Source of the DNA: Candidatus Vicinibacter proximus
GTDB lineage: Bacteria > Bacteroidota > Bacteroidia > Chitinophagales > Saprospiraceae
DNA length: 64,000 nucleotides
NCBI GenBank assembly: GCA_016713905.1
Contig: JADJOE010000001.1
Span: 869,001 to 933,000, forward strand
Direction: 5' to 3'
Of this stretch, positions 17,088 through 25,433 are shown one piece after another (position 1 is the stretch's first letter; every line of letters begins with the position of its first letter). Under the pieces are notes generated by a model. That model made no database searches, was not told where the DNA came from, and saw only the letters and a list, made by a program, of their open reading frames with translations. The position numbers and the translations under genes were made by a program.

Positions 17088-18509
17088 ATGAAGTATTATT
17101 TTATTTTATTGATTTTATTGTTCGAAGTAATCAGTGGATTTTCTCAAAGCACCTATTCTTTGAATGCCATAAATATCGGAATGATCAGGAATTCAGACAG
17201 CGGTGATATCAGAACTGATGGACAAGTATATTTTAGATTAAAGCGAGGAACCAATTACAAGTATTTTGTGGAAGGAGTGGATTTCACAAAATATTCTTTG
17301 ATAGTGAATAATAAAGATACAGTACTGCTGGGAAAAAATTCAAATAATTTTACTTTTCCTGCTTTGCCAGGATTTACTGCACAGGATCTTGCGACTTTGA
17401 TTAAGGAATTTGGCTTGAAAATTGTTAGTCCTGTGGATAATAGAGAATCATCAACAAGGGAATCCCTAGCTCTAATTGAAAAAGAGGTACCTAATCCCTG
17501 TAAACCCAGTAAATGTGATGATAAAGTTGGGAGGAAGATAGATACATTTTTAAGTCTTTATGGAAGAGTCAGAGGTAGTACATTAGAAGACTTGGCAGAA
17601 TTAAATATGAAAATGATCAGTTGGATGGAGCAGGTTACGAAGGCTAAATATTTGTTAAATTCAAGTAGTGAGCTGAGTTCCAGAGTAGATAGTATTTTCT
17701 ATAATTTTATAACTAAAGTACGACAAAGAAGGCTGGATTTATATGGTCTATTAGATTCGGTAAATTTATACAAATGTCAACCTTGTATTGTGTCGGAATG
17801 TGTTAAGGGTAAGGACACACTCTTGAGATCCAATATAAATGTACTCGCGAAGCAATTGGACGAATTGGGTAAATTTGTGAATTTAGATAGTTTGGCCAAG
17901 TATATGGACATGGAACAATTGGCCAGAAATAGCCGACCGGAATCTTATTACAGCCTACCTCAATATTTTAATGGAGAAGCTAAAGAGATTCATATTGACT
18001 TGGTGCCGAGAGAACCCTTCTATGGTCCAAAATATTCTACGTTGATTAGGATTGAAGAAAAGGGTAAACCCTATTTTGGCTACAGTTCGGGGTTATTTAA
18101 GTCACTTTTGGAGAATCATAATTTCACTTCTATTCAAGACACGATACAAAAGATGACCTACTTAACCCAGGAAGGAAATTCATCTTTATTCGGTATTAAT
18201 GCATTGGTTCATATCGGGTGGTATATTAACCAATCGGATGTAAGTTTTCATTTGGGTTTGGGTCCTACACTCAGCTTGGCCAAACCCATTAATCCCGGAC
18301 TTTTTATTGGTGGAGGTTTGGGTATTGGTCGCAAAGATAAATTAATGATTAATTTAGGTTTACATACCTCCATTATTCGACAAAAATCCAATATATTTGA
18401 ATTTGATCCTGTTATAAACAAATATAAATTTGACGGGATTACAGAGGAGGTATATGTTAGTAAGGTTCGGACGAATCTAGCTTTTAGTATAGGGTATTTA
18501 TTTTATTAA
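17088..18509 (+). CDS. secreted protein with C-terminal outer-membrane-barrel-like region
   Basis: 473 residues, family not recognised. A signal peptide (MKYYFILLILLFEVISGFSQ) precedes a short beta-rich domain (~20-115). A helical middle (~130-320) carries Cys pairs (NPCKPSKC, CQPCIVSEC) that may be disulfides. The C-terminal ~100 residues alternate polar and hydrophobic residues with Gly-rich turns and end in a barrel-type terminal strand (NLAFSIGYLFY). It probably resides in the outer membrane or periplasm. It lies between the YEATS pair and the CHAT gene, with a 51-bp gap that carries its own palindromic motif, so it may have its own promoter. It could be the envelope arm of the cluster. 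Confidence 0.7.
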   Translation: MKYYFILLILLFEVISGFSQSTYSLNAINIGMIRNSDSGDIRTDGQVYFRLKRGTNYKYFVEGVDFTKYSLIVNNKDTVLLGKNSNNFTFPALPGFTAQDLATLIKEFGLKIVSPVDNRESSTRESLALIEKEVPNPCKPSKCDDKVGRKIDTFLSLYGRVRGSTLEDLAELNMKMISWMEQVTKAKYLLNSSSELSSRVDSIFYNFITKVRQRRLDLYGLLDSVNLYKCQPCIVSECVKGKDTLLRSNINVLAKQLDELGKFVNLDSLAKYMDMEQLARNSRPESYYSLPQYFNGEAKEIHIDLVPREPFYGPKYSTLIRIEEKGKPYFGYSSGLFKSLLENHNFTSIQDTIQKMTYLTQEGNSSLFGINALVHIGWYINQSDVSFHLGLGPTLSLAKPINPGLFIGGGLGIGRKDKLMINLGLHTSIIRQKSNIFEFDPVINKYKFDGITEEVYVSKVRTNLAFSIGYLFY

Positions 18510-18539
18510 TCTAATTTTAAATATTTAAAAATCAAACGA

Positions 18540-18842
18540 ATGGAACAATTTCAATTTTATGGCAAACCAGCTTTAGAGATAAGGTACTTTGATCTTTATC
18601 CAAGTGATTGTACCCAATATCAGACTGGGACATATGATCCAGCACATTTTATGGAGATGCAAAGTCAAGGTGCAGTGTCCACTAAAAGTGTGTTGGCTAA
18701 ATATAAACAAAATGGAATATGTACACATATTTATATTGGTGTGGACCAATCTGGTGCTGATATGACAAACTCTACCAATAAAGTTGCAGCACCTTGTCCG
18801 CCCTACTGCCCTCCTGGTGAAGTTATCGAAACGACTAATTAG
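18540..18842 (+). CDS. orphan 100-aa protein with CPPYCPP tail, paired with CHAT gene
   Basis: 100 residues with no signal peptide, membrane segment or recognised domain. The body contains aromatic residues and a beta-prone stretch (NGICTHIYIGVDQSG). The C-terminal 20 residues are low in complexity and hold two cysteines set in prolines (APCPPYCPPGE). The gene lies 30 bp after the previous one and 21 bp before the CHAT gene, so it is probably translated with the latter. Small proteins next to caspase-fold proteases can be substrates, inhibitors or modified peptides. Which applies here cannot be told from sequence. Confidence 0.65.
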   Translation: MEQFQFYGKPALEIRYFDLYPSDCTQYQTGTYDPAHFMEMQSQGAVSTKSVLAKYKQNGICTHIYIGVDQSGADMTNSTNKVAAPCPPYCPPGEVIETTN

Positions 18843-18863
18843 TTTTCTTAAAAGTATGGAAAA

Positions 18864-19814
18864 ATGATTGCAATTAGTATTAATGAACTCAAAAGTGAAT
18901 TACCATATTTTGAAATTGATTCTAGCAACTTTCCTTCGTATCAGAATGGTAATGTTTACTTTAATGTGCTAAGATTTATAGAAGAAAATGAATATCTATT
19001 TCTAGAAGATGGAAAACTTAACTATAACTATTTCATTTTTCTTTCCTTGATGTTCGGTCTATTGGAAAATTTTGAGGCAGCAAAAATATTTTTAAGGATT
19101 GCAAAAAAGGGAATTAGCGCTTCAGAATTTATTCATCCTTTCAATTATTTTATGGAAGAGTTAAGTTATTATCAAGATTTAACAAGGGAGAATTATTTGA
19201 TTGGCAGTAAAAGAAATTGTAGAGTATTTTATTATTCTGCTTCAGATCTTCAAGTAGACAAGTTATGGTTATATACCAATTATATTAATTATTCTAATGA
19301 AAAAGTGAGTATTAATTTTGAATTTATTTCAGCAATTGGAGTTTTTAAAAATATACCTATTTCTCGTTTCAGTGAAGTATTTGTTATCTTATATGCGCAT
19401 TCAGCTTCTAAAGTGGATGGTGAATTGTTATACTTAAAAGTTAATGGAAAGAATATCCCAATTGATGAGGTGGTATCTGAGTTAACTGTAAACGTAAATG
19501 GAAAATACAAATGTGTTATGCTTTACAATTGTGGATCGAATGAAAGTAAGATCTATAATTTATTTAAAAATCATTTTGAATATGTAGTTACTTCAGCAGA
19601 TCTATTTGAAGTTGAAAATCTAATGCTTTATAATTATTTGTTTTTTTCCTATTATCGATTGAATGGATGTGTAAAAAAATCTAATGAGATAGCTATGTTC
19701 TATACTAATTCACTCTTTTCAGTAAAGTCGATTTTTGACATGAAGATCTCATATAAAAATGGGATTGTTTCAACTAGTGAGAACAAAGGACTTTTGAGAT
19801 TAATTTTAAAATGA
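18864..19814 (+). CDS. divergent CHAT-domain (caspase-fold) protein
   Basis: 316 residues. The N-terminal ~110 residues are helical and could be a TPR-like or partner-binding domain. From ~118 the pattern follows CHAT proteases. There is an opening strand (RVFYYSASDLQVDKLWLY), a strand ending in His179 (VFVILYAHSAS), a beta-hairpin (GELLYLKVNG), then a strand with Cys223 (CVMLYNCGSNE). A later segment (VVTSADLFEVENLMLYNYLFFSYY) resembles the usual CHAT tail. His179 and Cys223 would be the dyad, although the usual HG after the catalytic His is HS here. No signal peptide is present, so it is cytoplasmic. It would cleave proteins when triggered; the adjacent 100-aa protein is a candidate partner. 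The assignment is by pattern only. Confidence 0.6.
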   Translation: MIAISINELKSELPYFEIDSSNFPSYQNGNVYFNVLRFIEENEYLFLEDGKLNYNYFIFLSLMFGLLENFEAAKIFLRIAKKGISASEFIHPFNYFMEELSYYQDLTRENYLIGSKRNCRVFYYSASDLQVDKLWLYTNYINYSNEKVSINFEFISAIGVFKNIPISRFSEVFVILYAHSASKVDGELLYLKVNGKNIPIDEVVSELTVNVNGKYKCVMLYNCGSNESKIYNLFKNHFEYVVTSADLFEVENLMLYNYLFFSYYRLNGCVKKSNEIAMFYTNSLFSVKSIFDMKISYKNGIVSTSENKGLLRLILK

Positions 19815-19855
19815 TTTTATCTTATGTTGTAGTTTGAAGTTCATTTAATAAGTTA

Positions 19856-22836
19856 ATGAGATCTATTCCAATTTTATTAATGGTATTGAGCTTTAATGTG
19901 ATAATATTTTGTCAAATCCCTGTGCAGTCTACAAATTTATTCATTTATAAATGCGAGAGTAGTAGGATATTCGTTTCTTCATTGAATGGAATATTTATTA
20001 AGCTTGGAAATTTAGATTTGACTTCTGATCATAAAATTTTAATCTTCTAGGATCGAATATACAATCTACATTTTTTCCGGATGAATTGCATCGCGTCTGG
20101 TTCTCGACCTATCAGGCCCTGCATGTGTACATTCCGGAGCTTGATGATTTTGAATATGAGCAGGTGACATCATGGAACGGAGATACCATTAAAAGTGATT
20201 ACAAAGTAATTGCACTGGAGGGAGTGGATTTATATTTCAAAGCAGGTGATGAATTTTTCTTGTACGATGTTTGTTTGAGGCAGGTGATTAGGAGGTGGTC
20301 AGCTTCTGTAAGGGATGGTCATGATGCCATTTTGCAAAATGTAGAGCAGGGTAAACGATTGTATTATTCTATTGCTGACACCTTGTATTGGATGGATTTA
20401 AATTCGGGTGATGGTCAAATTAAGTATGCACCCCTTGAAAGCAGGGTTGGATTTATTTTAGGAAGTAGTGATTCGACGGTTTATTTGGGGATGAATGATG
20501 GAAAACTTATTCAGTGGAATACAACATTGAATCGAAAGGTGGCGGAACGAAAAATAACCGATCAGAATATAGGAGGGATGTGTAAGTGGGGAGATCACCA
20601 GATCATTATTTCAGACAGAGTTCAATTGATTTATTATGATGTTTTATTGGACAGCATCATGAACAAGCATTATGTGTATGGTTCATTGAACAAGGAGAAG
20701 GCTTTGGAAAATTTGCTCTTACCTTATGTTGACCCAGATTCCATTCTTTGGATTGGTTCCGATGGGTATGGGGTGATTTCTCATAGTCTTAAACCACCGA
20801 AGTTTAAATGGATCAATCGGGGAAATGAACGATTTAATGTAGTTGGAATTTTTGATCATGGTAGGGATGAAATTTTATCTGTAAGCAGAAATGCAGAGGT
20901 AGGCATTTATTCTCTTCAAACTGAATCATGGAAATCTTATTATAAACCAAAGGATCCTGCGTTGACATCCAGCTTTATTAAAGCTTCGCTGGCCTTATCA
21001 AAAGATCGGATACTTATGGCCGATTGGGATTATTTAATTTCGTTTGATGTTGAGACAAAAAAATATCTTAGACTGACCTGTTCTTCCGATCAAAGCTTGA
21101 ATGGATTTATTGTATTAAAATACGGTCCTGACCATAGAATATTTACCCTTGCATCCAATGTTGGTTTAGTCGAATTATTTATTAATGGCTCCAAATATTC
21201 CTGGAAGCCTGTGGATGGTATAACAATGGGTTCTAAGCCATTTACCTATTTTGATCTAGACAGTTTCGGAAATATTTATCTGGGCCATAACGATGAATCC
21301 ATTTTATTTTATAAATACAACGGAGGGGGTAAGTACCACTTGCAGCATGAGTTTCCCATTCCCGGAGGGGTTAAAGATGTAGTAGAATCTACTCAGAACG
21401 GACACATTTGGCTTGTGAATGACCAGGGACTTTATGATTTGGATGTCAGAAATAATTTATTTGCGGCCATGCAAGATCAAAGTAAATCCTTGCATCAGGT
21501 ACTTTATTGTGTGATGCCGGATACTGCAGGTTATCTGTGGATGAGCAGCAATTCCGGAATTTTAAGATTTTCACTTTTGGATAGCAGTTTGCATTATTTT
21601 AAAGAAAAGGATGGGATCCAAAATTTTGAATACAATTCTTTCTCTTATCTGAAATCCGGTTCCGGTAAATATTTTATGGGTGGCATTAGTGGAATAAATT
21701 TTTTTGATCCATATGCAGTTAGGCTTTCTACAAAAAAGGCAGTTGTTGATATTTACAGTTTTAAGATTAATGACGAGGAAACAAAGAAGTACGGAGCTTC
21801 CAATGTATTGCAGAAGCTGAAATTGCCGTATTCAGAGAATACGATTTCCTTTGAGTTTTTGGCCATTGATTACGATGATCCTCAAGCCACTCGTGTCAAG
21901 TACAAAATGGATGGTGTGGACGATGATTTTATTTTGGCAACCGACGTGAAGGGTTTTGCCAGGTATGCGAATTTGAAGCCGGGACCATACAAGTTTCAAA
22001 TTATAGGCAGTAATGCAGATCAGGTTTGGAATAACGAAGCCAGGGTGATAGAACTTGAAATAGTTCCTCCTTTTTGGATGACCTGGTGGTTTAGGTATGG
22101 AATGATTTTTAGTATTTTGGGGATCAGCTTTTTGTTGATCCGGTTTTACTATCAAAGGCAAATTGAGAAGAGAGATCAGATATTACGCGAGCAAAGACTG
22201 ATTATAGAAAAGCAGGAGGCTGTCGAAAATGAGCGCAACCGAATTGCCTCCGAGATGCATGATGATTTGGGATCAGGGTTGACGACCATCAGGTATCTTT
22301 CTGACCGTGCTTTGCGCAATGTGTCCAATGTAGATGAGCGTTCACACATCAAAAAAATTGCCGACCAAAGCAATTCCCTGGTTCGCAACATGAGTGAAAT
22401 CATCTGGGCCATGAACAGTAGATTTGATACTTTAGAAAATCTCATGGCTTATATAAGAAGATATGCTTCAGAGTATCTGGAAGAATACAAAATCAAACTA
22501 GCTTGGCAGCAGGAGATGGATGAAGTCGCTGTGCGTATAAGTGGTGAAAAAAGAAGGAATGTGTTTTTGGTCATTAAGGAAGCCTTGCATAATGTTGTAA
22601 AGCATGCTTCTGCTAACCATGTGCATATTTCAATAACTGCCTACACAGATAAGGTGGAGATAGTCATCCAGGATGATGGCATTGGATTTAATACTGGATT
22701 AGTGAATGATCATGGAAATGGTCTGCACAACATGCAAAAGAGAATGAAGCAGATTGGTGGAGATTGCAGGTTCTTAAAGGAAGAAAAAGGAACAGGTATT
22801 GTTTTTACTTTTTATCCTGACCAGGGCATATCGTAA
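19856..22836 (+). CDS. two-component sensor histidine kinase with propeller and Y_Y_Y domain (frameshifted)
   Basis: The start at 19856 encodes a signal peptide (LLMVLSFNVIIFC). The frame breaks at AAAATTTT (20033-20040). Adding one A restores DHKNFNLLGSNIQSTFFPDE and joins it to the long frame ending at 22836, giving ~993 residues. It then has a periplasmic two-component-regulator propeller (to ~21700), a Y_Y_Y domain (~21830-22060), one membrane helix (YGMIFSILGISFLLI), HisKA_3 with the phospho-accepting His in EMHDDLGSG (~22258), and an HATPase with KEALHNVVKH, DDGIGF and GNGLHNM. The kinase should sense a periplasmic, perhaps glycan, signal and phosphorylate the response regulator at 23256-23879. 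The frameshift is probably a sequencing error. Confidence 0.85.
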
Positions 22837-22851
22837 GCATCCGTTTTTAGC

Positions 22852-22872
22852 TAACAAAGGTTATATAATTTT
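22852..22872 (+). promoter_or_regulatory. TAAC-n-AGGTTATATAATTTT motif
   Basis: TAACAAAGGTTATATAATTTT resembles the sites at 25353 and 29560 and lies ~48 bp upstream of the predicted start at 22920. It may be a promoter for the gene pair that includes the response regulator. Confidence 0.35.
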
Positions 22873-22919
22873 AGTCTCGGAAATGGAGGACTTTTGTGGT
22901 CATCAATAAATTAGGTCAC

Positions 22920-23225
22920 ATGAAATTTACAACCATTTATCTTGACGGAAATTGTATAGAAGTTTACAATACACTCTTGGGGAAAGAGATCATAAAAGTA
23001 AATCAAAAGGTAGTAAGTGCCAGGTATAGTATCTTTGGTGGCTTACATAAATTTGAAGTGGATGGAGTTTCCTATGAAATGAGTTTTCATTTTACCGTTC
23101 ATGGAATTGCTTTTGATTTGATAAGGAACGGTAAAGCGATTGTAGAATCAAATAAAGGAGGTTGTTTTGTAATTATAGGTTTGATTGTAATCAGTGTGCT
23201 GGTATTTAAACTTATCTTTGGTTAG
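22920..23225 (+). CDS. small C-terminally anchored membrane protein between kinase and regulator
   Basis: The ATG at 22920 (MKFTTIYLDGN) is preferred over an in-frame GTG eight codons upstream, giving 101 residues. A beta-rich N-terminal domain (~1-78) is followed by one hydrophobic segment (CFVIIGLIVISVLVFKLIF) at the very C-terminus. No family was recognised. It lies between the histidine kinase and the response regulator in the same orientation, with a possible promoter at 22852. A link to the signalling pair is suggested by position only. Confidence 0.6.
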   Translation: MKFTTIYLDGNCIEVYNTLLGKEIIKVNQKVVSARYSIFGGLHKFEVDGVSYEMSFHFTVHGIAFDLIRNGKAIVESNKGGCFVIIGLIVISVLVFKLIFG

Positions 23226-23255
23226 AAAAAGTGCAGTTAATAATACCATGACAAA

Positions 23256-23879
23256 ATGAAGATAGCCATTTTAGAAGATTTGCGGGAAGTAGCAGAAATG
23301 TTGAAAGAGGTATTTTCTGAGCAGGAAGATATGTCTTGCAAGCAGGTCTATTTTAATGCCGAAGATGCCATGCAGTTTTTGACAAAGAATCCGGTAGACA
23401 TCCTAATCGTGGATATTGGATTGCCGAAGGCCAGTGGAATTGACGCCATCAATTATTTAAGTCAGTATTGTCCCGGGATGCAGTTTTGCATGTTTACCGT
23501 TTATGAAGATGACGAGAAAATATTTCGTTCCCTTCAGGCAGGGGCGAAGGGTTACATTTTGAAGGGTTCAGCTCCGGAGAAAATAATAGATGCCGTGAGG
23601 GAATTATACAAAGGTGGTTCTCCCATGAGTCCGAGTATCGCGAGGAGAATTCTGGATGTATTTCAGAAGCTGCCCATTACTCCAGTCCCTCAGAATTTAC
23701 CGATCACAACCCGTGAAAAAGAATTGTTAGAGCATCTGGCCAAGGGATTGTTGTATAAGGAGATTGCCGATATTATGGGTATTACCACCGGCACAGTCAA
23801 GCAGCATATTCACAAGATCTATGAAAAGTTGCAGGTAAGCAACCGGACAGAGGCCATAAATAAATTGAATCAGCGATAA
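23256..23879 (+). CDS. LuxR/NarL-type response regulator
   Basis: 207 residues. The receiver domain (1-120) has the acidic pocket (ILEDLRE), the phospho-acceptor Asp in ILIVDIGLPKASG, and the conserved Lys in YILKGS. The C-terminal LuxR helix-turn-helix (~145-205) carries LPITTREKELLEHLAKGLLYKEIA and TVKQHIHKIYEKL. The cognate kinase is most likely the HisKA_3 kinase at 19856-22836, since that kinase class pairs with NarL regulators. It should bind promoters as a dimer when phosphorylated. The next gene starts 10 bp downstream and may be cotranscribed. Confidence 0.92.
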   Translation: MKIAILEDLREVAEMLKEVFSEQEDMSCKQVYFNAEDAMQFLTKNPVDILIVDIGLPKASGIDAINYLSQYCPGMQFCMFTVYEDDEKIFRSLQAGAKGYILKGSAPEKIIDAVRELYKGGSPMSPSIARRILDVFQKLPITPVPQNLPITTREKELLEHLAKGLLYKEIADIMGITTGTVKQHIHKIYEKLQVSNRTEAINKLNQR

Positions 23880-23889
23880 TATTTATTTT

Positions 23890-25263
23890 ATGAAATATAT
23901 GATTAGAAAGTTCATTAGTGTTGTAAGCATTGGGTTTATTTTTTTGTTTTCCCATTCCATCCAGAGTCAGGAAATATTTTGGCAGAAAAGATACGGTGGC
24001 TCGGGCTTAGATAATGTAAATAAAATTATTCCAACAAAGGACAAAGGATATCTGGTCTTATCTTATTCTAATTCTGGAATATCCGGCGATAAGACTGAAC
24101 CTTGTTTTGGAGATTATGACATTTGGTTGTTAAAATTTAATCAGCAAGATACACTGGAGTGGCAGAAGACAATTGGCGGGAACAAATCTGATAGTCCCGT
24201 TGGCGCATTTCAAATGGCGGATGAAGGATATTTGATATTGGCAAATTCTTCCTCCGGAATTTCCGGAAATAAGACAGTTGCAAGTAAAGGGGGAGATGAT
24301 TTTTGGTTGATCAGAATAGACCGGACCGGAAATATAAGCTGGCAAAAATCAATTGGTGCAGACAGCACGGACAGTCCTAATATTTTTGTACGAACTAAAG
24401 ATGGAAATTTTATTGCTTGTGGTACAAGTGCTTCCGGAATCTCGGGAGACAAAACAGAAAAATCAAGAGGAAGGTATGATTATTGGGTGGTAAAAATAGA
24501 TCAGAACGCCAAAATTATATGGGAGAAGACTTTGGGAGGGAATCATGATGATACGGTAGATGGCGCGCTGGCATTATCTGATGGGTCATTCACCATTTCC
24601 GGAACTTCACTGTCACAAGTCAATGGTGATAAGACTGTACCACTCATTGGTAATGATGACATCTGGGTTTTGAATATAAGTTCTGGGGGCAAAATAAATT
24701 ATCAGTTGGCCCTGGGGACTTCTATTGCGGACAGAGCCTCACGCGCTATGTTTGAAATTGGCGATGAACATTGGGTCTCCGGAAATATTGGCGTGAATTC
24801 AGGATCCAAACCTCAATTTGATGCATCAATTTACTTAGTGGATCAGAAAGGTAAGGGAAAAGATACGATCATTTTTCGAGCAAACAGGGACGATGCAATA
24901 TCGTGGATGTCTTCCACTTATAATGGTGGAACAATGTCCGCAATTGTGAGTCTCTCCGATAAAGGTGGAATGAAAACAGACACCTCAAGAGGAGGTCGAG
25001 ATATTTGGTTAGTGCGATTAGATAAAAATGGGAAGTTGGTTTGGGATAAAACATTTGGAGGAAATTTAGATGAATCTGCTGCATCATTTATTGAATATGA
25101 ACCTGGACATTATTTAATAGCCTGCACCAGTTCTTCGCGCATTTCCGGAGATATTACGGTTGCCGGAAAAGGAGCAAATGATGTATTGATTATTAAAATC
25201 AAGGATCACACCGTTCCCAAATGTTGCTTATTAAGATGGTGGAACAAGATCTTTAATGGTTAA
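23890..25263 (+). CDS. secreted seven-bladed propeller protein without sorting domain
   Basis: 457 residues. A signal peptide (FISVVSIGFIFLFSHSIQSQ) is followed by about seven repeats of ~55 residues of the type WQKxxGG..D, GYLILANSSSGISGNKT and DFWLIRID, predicting a beta-propeller. The protein ends at CCLLRWWNKIFNG with no T9SS sorting domain, unlike the related propeller region of the gene at 25434. It should therefore stay periplasmic or be released by another route. It lies 10 bp after the response regulator, so it may belong to the same operon. The ligand is unknown. A terminator follows at 25298. Confidence 0.75.
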   Translation: MKYMIRKFISVVSIGFIFLFSHSIQSQEIFWQKRYGGSGLDNVNKIIPTKDKGYLVLSYSNSGISGDKTEPCFGDYDIWLLKFNQQDTLEWQKTIGGNKSDSPVGAFQMADEGYLILANSSSGISGNKTVASKGGDDFWLIRIDRTGNISWQKSIGADSTDSPNIFVRTKDGNFIACGTSASGISGDKTEKSRGRYDYWVVKIDQNAKIIWEKTLGGNHDDTVDGALALSDGSFTISGTSLSQVNGDKTVPLIGNDDIWVLNISSGGKINYQLALGTSIADRASRAMFEIGDEHWVSGNIGVNSGSKPQFDASIYLVDQKGKGKDTIIFRANRDDAISWMSSTYNGGTMSAIVSLSDKGGMKTDTSRGGRDIWLVRLDKNGKLVWDKTFGGNLDESAASFIEYEPGHYLIACTSSSRISGDITVAGKGANDVLIIKIKDHTVPKCCLLRWWNKIFNG

Positions 25264-25297
25264 AATATTTTAGAGAACATTTTTATAGAAGCCCAGG

Positions 25298-25320
25298 AGG
25301 CCGGTATATCCGGCCTTTTT
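25298..25320 (+). terminator. rho-independent terminator
   Basis: A 7-bp GC-rich stem (AGGCCGG / CCGGCCT) with a TATAT loop runs straight into TTTTTTT. It lies 35 bp after the propeller gene and ends the kinase/regulator/propeller transcript. Confidence 0.85.
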
Positions 25321-25352
25321 TATTTTATCTGGTTTATTGTTATGTTCAAGAC

Positions 25353-25396
25353 TAACTAAAGTTATATTTTTTTGGTAATGATGGTGGATAATTTTG
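25353..25396 (+). promoter_or_regulatory. palindromic motif and TAnnTTTG site upstream of the cohesin/dockerin gene
   Basis: TAACTAAAGTTATATTT (25353-25369) carries the perfect dyad TAACT-AA-AGTTA. TAATTTTG at 25389-25396 matches the TAnnTTTG -7 consensus 38 bp before the start at 25434. The spacing to a TTTG at 25371 is shorter than usual. Confidence 0.4.
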
Positions 25397-25433
25397 TGTG
25401 GTTATCAGTTATTAACCGTTAAAAAATTTATTC

